A stretch of 41,779 bases of DNA from Hondaea fermentalgiana (lineage: Eukaryota > Sar > Bigyra > Thraustochytrida > Thraustochytriidae). The stretch lies in the NCBI GenBank assembly GCA_014084085.1, contig NPFB01000009.1, positions 413,016 through 454,794 on the forward strand, given 5' to 3'. The notes beneath the pieces are model-generated. The model saw nothing but the letters and a program-made list of their open reading frames with translations. It had not been told where the DNA came from and made no database searches. Of this stretch, positions 35,441 through 41,779 are shown piece after piece; position 1 is the stretch's first letter, and every line of letters starts with the position of its first letter. A program made the position numbers and the translations under genes.

Positions 35441-36615
35441 TTTACATTGCCGTCGTCGGTAGAGATATTCTCGTTCCATTCTTCTTTACAAATGGCGCCG
35501 ACTGCAGCACTCCCAACCGATCGGAGAGGAAAAGTAAGCTATAGCAACTCACGAAGTTGCATTGATTTCTGGAGGCAAAACTCTTTTACCCCAGAGTAAA
35601 GTAACGATCTGACTTCGTAGCCACGATGGATGCAATGACGCACATGCTCGCTTTGAGGCAAGCATAATACGTCGTTTTTCGAGAATGCAGATTGGTGTCA
35701 GACACGTGTGGCGCGCCGTGTCATTGATGTGAAGAAGGATCGCGACGTCTGGCTATCCCACGAAACTTATTTCTGCGCAAGATATACTGTATGCTATGCT
35801 CTCGCGTTGTCAAAAGTCGCTTTTCCAATGCGCGCATCAATGAACAGATACGCCTCTCTCCTCGCTTCGCTATTGGCCTCTCCTCGCTTCGTCACTTTAG
35901 CTTTGACAATCAGTTCCCCCGTAGTAGGCCTAGCTCGCCAAGGTCGGTCGGTCACTTGGGCACCGGCAGAAGATTCGCTTTCCAAGACCAAGCTCGCGCG
36001 CCCATCCTGCGCTCTCTCTTCTCTTCTCCCCTCGCTCATCATCTCCGTTCTCCGCGTCTCCGATCTCTCTTTTTCCGCGCACAGCTGAGCGCCGACTGCG
36101 GCTTAGCTGCCTTCGCCGCCATTTCGCGGCCGGCAGTGAGGCGCTCCGACGCGCCGCCCTCGGAGTCGTCGGCGACGGCGGCGCAGCAGCTGCACAAAAC
36201 GCCTCCGCCCGCTGCACAAAAGTCCCTCTCGCGCGCCGCGAGCTCCGCGCGCGAGGCGTGCTGCAACATGAGCAGCTTCATTCCATCCCCAGCAGGGCGT
36301 CGCGCTCGAGCTCGAGCAGCCGCTCGCGAAGCGCGCTTGCGTGCCCGCCCGGGACGGCCGGCTGCGCGTCCTCGTCTCGCGACGCGGCGGACATCTTGCT
36401 GCCCTTGTCGTCTCGCGTATCCTACCGCGTCCTTTGTTTCTCGTGTCGTCGTTGGATCTTTTCCGGGTCGTCGAGGAGCTAACAGTAATAGCAGGGGAAG
36501 AAAGCAGGAAAGGCAGCGGGGAAAGATACTCGGCTTGGCCGCCGGATTCCGCACTTGCGCGCGCGCATAGCCGACTTGCGGCCTGCAGTTTGTTTGCGTT
36601 GCGGCGGCGCGCGCG

Positions 36616-36627
36616 AGAGAGAGAGAG
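36616..36627. repeat. (GA)n run near the presumed GAPDH transcription start
   Basis: A short GAGAGAGAGAGA tract about 70 bases ahead of the candidate leader-intron donor. Confidence 0.7.
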
Positions 36628-36698
36628 AGAAAGGGCGGATCCGGGCGAGCGCGAATCCAAATCCTAATCCGCAGACAGACCTCGCGGGACCGAGACCG

Positions 36699-38254
<1,556 letters not shown>

Positions 38255-38983
38255 GCTAGCTAGCTAGCTCGCTGTCTTTCCTCCACCACCATGGTAGGGC
38301 GACTCAATAATCTTATGCATGCATGAATTTCGATAGCACTTATGTCGTACGTATTACCGTCTCGCCTTGTCCTGGTCTTGCCTTCTTCCTTTGTTCATCT
38401 GTGCTCGCACCACAGGTCGGTCACGAGTTGCAATCTTATAGCTTTTGCCGGATCGTACAACATTTACATGAACGATGTGATGTATACAGACAGACATTGG
38501 CTTATTCGGGCTTATCTCTCTTCATTATCCCTGGCTGCTTTTCAGCATGGCACGTAGTATGGCTCTATACACCGCAAAACAGAAAGACCAACCATGGCAA
38601 GTTGAGCTTTTCGTGAACAAGTCGAAACAAGTCTCGCAAAAAAGTCAACAAATCCACTTCGGAGCACACCGAGTGGCGCGGGCCCCTGCGCCGCTGCGCT
38701 CCAGCCCCCCCCCGGCGACCGACAGCCCGCGCCCGCGCCGCGTCAAGCGGGCGCGCGCGCTCCCTCCTTCCGTTTCCCCCCCTCGTTCCGTCCACACGCA
38801 CGCGCGGTTTGCAAGGAGAGAAAAAAGGGGGAAAGCGAGGGAGAATCGCGTGTACGGGCACGCGCGGCACGTGCGAAAAACGCCTTCGCCGAGCCTGCCG
38901 CGCTGCGCGCAGCCGAAAAGGAGGGCGAGAGCGAAGAAACGCGAACGGACGGACGAGCTGCGCGACCTCGGTTTCACGCAACA
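38255..38983. other. GAPDH 3' flank and upstream region of the next gene
   Basis: A GCTA x4 repeat follows the GAPDH stop immediately (38256-38269). The right half is very GC-rich with CGCGCG stretches, probably the promoter and leader of the small membrane-protein gene. No secure coding frame was seen. Confidence 0.5.
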
Positions 38984-39532
38984 ATGGGCGTCCCCCCGGA
39001 CTTCTTGGCTGCGTCCATGGCGTGTGTTGGTCTATTAACCTTGACCTTGGCGGCAGGGTTCTATTTACTATTCAAGCAGCAGCGTGGCGAAAAACGGATT
39101 GATCCACCATTGGAGGAAATTCGCGCGCAAGAGACCGAGATCAGGCGAATGGCAAAGGACCTTGAACTCGCTCGACGCGACGATGCTCGAGCTCGCAAGA
39201 GCTGGTTCTCTTTTGGGCCTCACTCCACAGCCTTCAATATCGACCCAGAAGATGTCAGCTTGGTCGGTGACAAAATTAAAAGAAATAATGGCGCCTCGAC
39301 CAGTCTTCGCTCCACCAGGTCGTCGCCTCGAAGTCTGCCGATGAGGTCCTTTAACCATGAGAATGATACCCGTGGATCTGGCGCACGAGGAGCCGGCGTG
39401 GGCGGTTTTATGGATCTTGAGCAATTTCCGGATCCCAGCCAATTTAACGGGGCCTCTCCGCGGCTAGGATCATCAAACATGGAAGAGCCTGATAGCGCTG
39501 GACATATTTCGAGTGCTAACGCCTCTCGATGA
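38984..39532 (+). CDS. Small single-pass membrane protein, unknown family
   Basis: Predicted 182-residue protein starting at 38984 (acaATGGGC). A hydrophobic helix at about 8-30 (FLAASMACVGLLTLTLAAGFYLLF) followed by KQQRGEKR predicts a signal-anchor with a cytosolic C-terminus. A charged helix (EEIRAQETEIRRMAKDLE, about 44-61) suggests a short coiled coil. The rest is Ser/Arg/Gly-rich and disordered. I do not recognise the family. A change from AT-poor leader to regular coding sequence, the ATG context and the clean anchor support a real gene. A further exon cannot be excluded. A possible AATAAA signal lies about 360 bases downstream, near 39891. Confidence 0.6.
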   Translation: MGVPPDFLAASMACVGLLTLTLAAGFYLLFKQQRGEKRIDPPLEEIRAQETEIRRMAKDLELARRDDARARKSWFSFGPHSTAFNIDPEDVSLVGDKIKRNNGASTSLRSTRSSPRSLPMRSFNHENDTRGSGARGAGVGGFMDLEQFPDPSQFNGASPRLGSSNMEEPDSAGHISSANASR

Positions 39533-39564
39533 TATTTCGAAAACGTTCAAGTGTCGGAAGGGTT

Positions 39565-39670
39565 TCCCAATGTGTGGGCAGTGAAAACGCCAATGCCCTC
39601 TTTCGTGGCCAACGATAATCAGCAAAAGCCTCGAGAACGTTTGCGATAAGCCCCCTCTTTGCCATGGTGG
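39565..39670. repeat. Diverged direct repeat, copy A
   Basis: Shared blocks with copy B in the same order and orientation: TTCCCAA, then AATGCCCT, CCAACGA, CCTCGA and TTTGCCATG. Overall similarity by eye is roughly two thirds with small gaps. Confidence 0.5.
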
Positions 39671-39919
39671 ATGATTTGTAGAGGATTGGTTCTGATGCCA
39701 ACGTCTCTCGCCATGGTCAATGATAATCTTTGTGGGTGGGTGCTGGTCCCAGCGTCTCTTTTCGTAAGGCGCTTTCTAATATTTCCTTCTGTGATGAGAT
39801 CTGCATTGTCTCATTTAGTGATGACTCTTATCGATAGCTCACAATCAACCATGAGCTTGTGTATGGCGCGTGTGTAGAAAAATAAAGAAAGAAAAAGTAT
39901 AAAAAACGAATTTGTAATG

Positions 39920-40025
39920 TGTTCCCAAGTTAGGTCGAAATGCTAATGCCCTGTGTCAGGACAAATGATGACCAACGAAATCCTCGAATGCTCTTGCTAC
40001 AATCTCCTTTTGCCATGTTGGGTGG
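39920..40025. repeat. Diverged direct repeat, copy B
   Basis: Same orientation as copy A, about 355 bases downstream, with matching blocks GTTCCCAA, AATGCCCT, CCAACGA, CCTCGA and TTTTGCCATG. Confidence 0.5.
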
Positions 40026-40345
40026 GTACTTTCATCAATCAAGAAAAGAAGTGCAAGGTGACGTGCGCAAAACAAGTATCCAATCAAACGATAAATTTGA
40101 TTTTATGAGTAGCAATGGTAGTGGAATGGGACTGGACCAACGAAGGGGCGGACGAGCAGACAGACGAAAAAAAAGAAGCTGACCGTCCGCGAGAAAGCGC
40201 GACGGGCGCAACGCAGCATGGTTGCCGCCTCGCCCGGTGCGTCGAGTGGGGTTCCTTTGGAGTAATCAATCGTTGTGTTGTCGCGGTCAGGGTGCCGTCT
40301 GCAACATGGCCGCGGGGCCTCGGGAGTGGACTAGCAGCTATGTCT

Positions 40346-41503
40346 TCAGGCCTTCCCCTGCTTGAGGTCAGCGTAATGGCCACCTGCCCTGTACGAGTAC
40401 AAGAACTTGAAGGCCTTGGTCTCAAAGTCGGCAATCTCGTGGATGCCGAGGGCGTCAAAACCCTTTTGCTCGCCTTGGGGCGCGGGGCAGTCCTCGTGCA
40501 TGAGCTTGATGGTATCGTGCGTGAACTCTGGGTAGGGAAGAAGGTTGCGGAGCTTGCCGACGAGCATGGCGATGCTGTTGGGGACCTCGACAAAGTCCTT
40601 CTTGTGTCCGATCTGGTCCATGACATACTCCCAGACCTGCTTGTGCGAGTAAGTGTCCTTGCCACTCAGGTTGAACTCGGTTCCAGCGGTGGCAAAGTTG
40701 GTCGCGGCGGTGGCAATACCGCGCGCGGCGTCGCCCACATACACGGGGTTCACCGAGGCGTCGCCACCTCCGACGAGCGGGACGGCGGGGGCAAGCGAGG
40801 AGACCTGGGCGTAGAGCTGCAGGAATCGGTCCTCCTCACCGTAGAGGACGTTGGGCTTGACAATTACAGCACCCGGGAACTCCTCCGCGACCTTGGCATC
40901 GCCCTCAGCCTTGGTGCGGGCAAACTCGGACGCAGAGTCCGCGTTCGCGTAGGCGCACGAGACGTGGACGAGGTGCTTGCAATCCTCCTCGCGGGCGATA
41001 CGCGCAACAGTCGCTGCAGCGTCGACGTGGACGTCGCGAAAGCTGCAGTTGATGATCGACGGCACAAAGTGCTTGGTCTCGTAGTATTTGCCCATGAGGT
41101 TGACAACGGTGTCGCAGCCGCGGATCGTCTCGCGGATGCTCTCTTCGTCCTTGGTGTCAATGTACGAGGCCACGAGCTTACCATAGTCAGCGCAGAGCTT
41201 GAGGTGGCGCCAGGTCATGTCGTCGCCGCGGGTGGTCACCACGAGGTTGTTGCCGGTCTTGGCGAGCTCGTTGACGACGTAGGTGCCGAGGAAGCCGGTG
41301 GCGCCGAAGACGGCAATGTTGTGGCCGCCGCGCGAGTGCCTCCCGCCGGTGCCGAGCGGCATGCCGTTGTACAGCTCCATGCGGGAGATCGAGTCCGAGG
41401 GCGGCGCGTCCAGCCCGGTCTGGGTGCTCAGCATGCGGCGGGCCGCGGCCGACCGGCGCACCTCACGGCACGCCGTCGAAATCGTGCTGCTCCTCGCGAG
41501 CAT
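40346..41503 (-). CDS. NADH:ubiquinone oxidoreductase 39-kDa subunit (NDUFA9-like), mitochondrial
   Basis: Predicted 385-residue atypical short-chain dehydrogenase-fold subunit of respiratory complex I. The ATG at 41503 is chosen because it opens a typical mitochondrial presequence (MLARSSTISTACREVRRSAA, basic and without acidic residues apart from one Glu). The frame upstream to 41752 is Arg-rich leader. The dinucleotide-binding GATGFLG is at 67-73. Further family segments are VTTRGDD, CDTVVNLMGKYYETK, HLVHVSCAYANADS, KPNVLYGEEDRFL and FNLSGKDTYSHKQVWEY. In NDUFA9 the nucleotide is a structural, tightly bound NADPH and the protein stabilises the Q-module junction. The SDR catalytic Tyr position reads Phe in SEFARTKAEGD, which suits a structural role. 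The coding frame is strongly GC3-biased. Confidence 0.9.
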   Translation of the reverse strand: MLARSSTISTACREVRRSAAARRMLSTQTGLDAPPSDSISRMELYNGMPLGTGGRHSRGGHNIAVFGATGFLGTYVVNELAKTGNNLVVTTRGDDMTWRHLKLCADYGKLVASYIDTKDEESIRETIRGCDTVVNLMGKYYETKHFVPSIINCSFRDVHVDAAATVARIAREEDCKHLVHVSCAYANADSASEFARTKAEGDAKVAEEFPGAVIVKPNVLYGEEDRFLQLYAQVSSLAPAVPLVGGGDASVNPVYVGDAARGIATAATNFATAGTEFNLSGKDTYSHKQVWEYVMDQIGHKKDFVEVPNSIAMLVGKLRNLLPYPEFTHDTIKLMHEDCPAPQGEQKGFDALGIHEIADFETKAFKFLYSYRAGGHYADLKQGKA

Positions 41504-41779
41504 CTTCTCCCCCTCTCTCGCCGCGCTCCTCCGCTGCCCCGGGTCCTCCGCGCGAAGCCGACCACGCACGCAAGCTGCCGCCGCGCGCCTCTCGCGCTGC
41601 TCTCTCGCCTCGCCTCGCTCCTTCCTTGCGCGTCTGTCTGGCTCGGCCGCCCGCCGCCGCCGCCGCGCACACTCGCGCAAACCGCGCCGCAAGTCGCCTA
41701 TCCCCGCGCGCAAGTCGCCTATCCGCCATAGGGCCCTTTCCCGCCGATCCACCCACCGCGGGATCGTCTCCGCCGCCTC
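41504..41779. promoter_or_regulatory. Upstream region of the complex I subunit gene
   Basis: GC-rich 5' flank and leader running to the window edge. It includes a 16-base direct repeat (CGCAAGTCGCCTATCC) at 41688-41703 and 41709-41724, period 21 bases. No other gene was seen. Confidence 0.45.

Larger units (their letters stand above)
35000..36698. other. Long intergenic region upstream of GAPDH
   Basis: About 1.7 kb without a secure gene. It holds a degenerate ~80-bp tandem repeat (35262-35440), a duplicated CCTCTCCTCGCTTCG motif near 35870-35895, and a GC-rich segment from about 36100 that probably contains the GAPDH promoter and first leader exon. Two short overlapping minus-strand frames (36278-36394 and 36039-36281) are noted separately. 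Longer frames on both strands are rich in Arg/Ala/Ser and look compositional. Confidence 0.45.
39533..40345. other. Intergenic region with diverged repeat copies
   Basis: AT-richer DNA between the small membrane-protein gene and the convergent complex I subunit gene. A roughly 105-base element around 39565-39670 recurs in diverged form around 39920-40025. No coding gene was recognised. A short read-through frame into the antisense of the complex I gene is compositional. Confidence 0.5.

Noticed and set aside
40115..41731. Plus-strand open frame of more than 500 codons
   Set aside because: It lies antisense to the NDUFA9-like gene. The strong C/G third-position bias of the real gene keeps the opposite frame free of stops, and the translation has no recognisable domain.

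Overview
This window is eukaryotic nuclear DNA from a gene-dense, GC-rich protist. Genes lie on both strands, mostly a few hundred bases apart, and most are intron-free. The few introns I can define are short (80 to 124 bases), with GTAAGT, GTACGT or GTATGC donors, CTGAC/CTAAC-like branch sites and AG acceptors. The gene set is myosin, a kinesin-7-like motor, a Rab-GAP, a tandem-pore K+ channel, cytosolic GAPDH, a complex I 39-kDa subunit, a WS/DGAT acyltransferase and a channel-like/cyclase fusion, plus three homologues of cilium-associated families (FAM227, BART/ARL2BP-CFAP36, CFAP97). This suggests a flagellate-forming heterotroph. A thraustochytrid-type stramenopile (labyrinthulomycete) fits best, but that is inference from gene content and style, not a marker-based assignment.

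Layout, left to right. 1-723: low-complexity GCTCTTCT repeats, no gene. 724-5058 (-): voltage-sensor-like / extracellular-loop / class III cyclase fusion with altered catalytic residues. 6458-7996 (+): FAM227-like protein. 8356-12432 (-): TBC Rab-GAP, 5' end lost in a 100-N assembly gap (12433-12532). 12972-14159 (+): spliced three-exon gene, tentatively DUF4504/C1orf74-like. 14444-18091 (+): kinesin-7-like motor. 18378-19397 (-): two-pore K+ channel with EF-hands. 19796-20485 (+): spliced BART-domain protein, convergent with 20542-21000 (-), an AIG2/GGCT-like protein. 22075-25983 (+): myosin. 26299-27429 (-): spliced aldo-keto reductase with a signal peptide. 27691-27762 and 27911-27982 (+): two identical tRNA-Ala(UGC) genes with a tRNA-like 3' remnant between them. 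28857-30515 (+): WS/DGAT. 30871-32064 (+): CFAP97-like. 32235-33164 (-): triple-TM2 membrane protein. 33992-34999 (-): orphan polytopic membrane protein. 37241-38254 (+): GAPDH with a probable leader intron. 38984-39532 (+): small single-pass membrane protein. 40346-41503 (-): NDUFA9-like complex I subunit.

There is no operon-like logic. The genes share broad themes: motors and cytoskeleton, cilium, membrane signalling and housekeeping metabolism. Start codons were placed on the best ATG. Several longer open frames begin only at TTG or GTG and were trimmed. The most unusual item is the membrane cyclase: it has an S4-like sensor but no K+ selectivity filter, and two expected catalytic residues are replaced. 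No mobile element, CRISPR array or rRNA was recognised.
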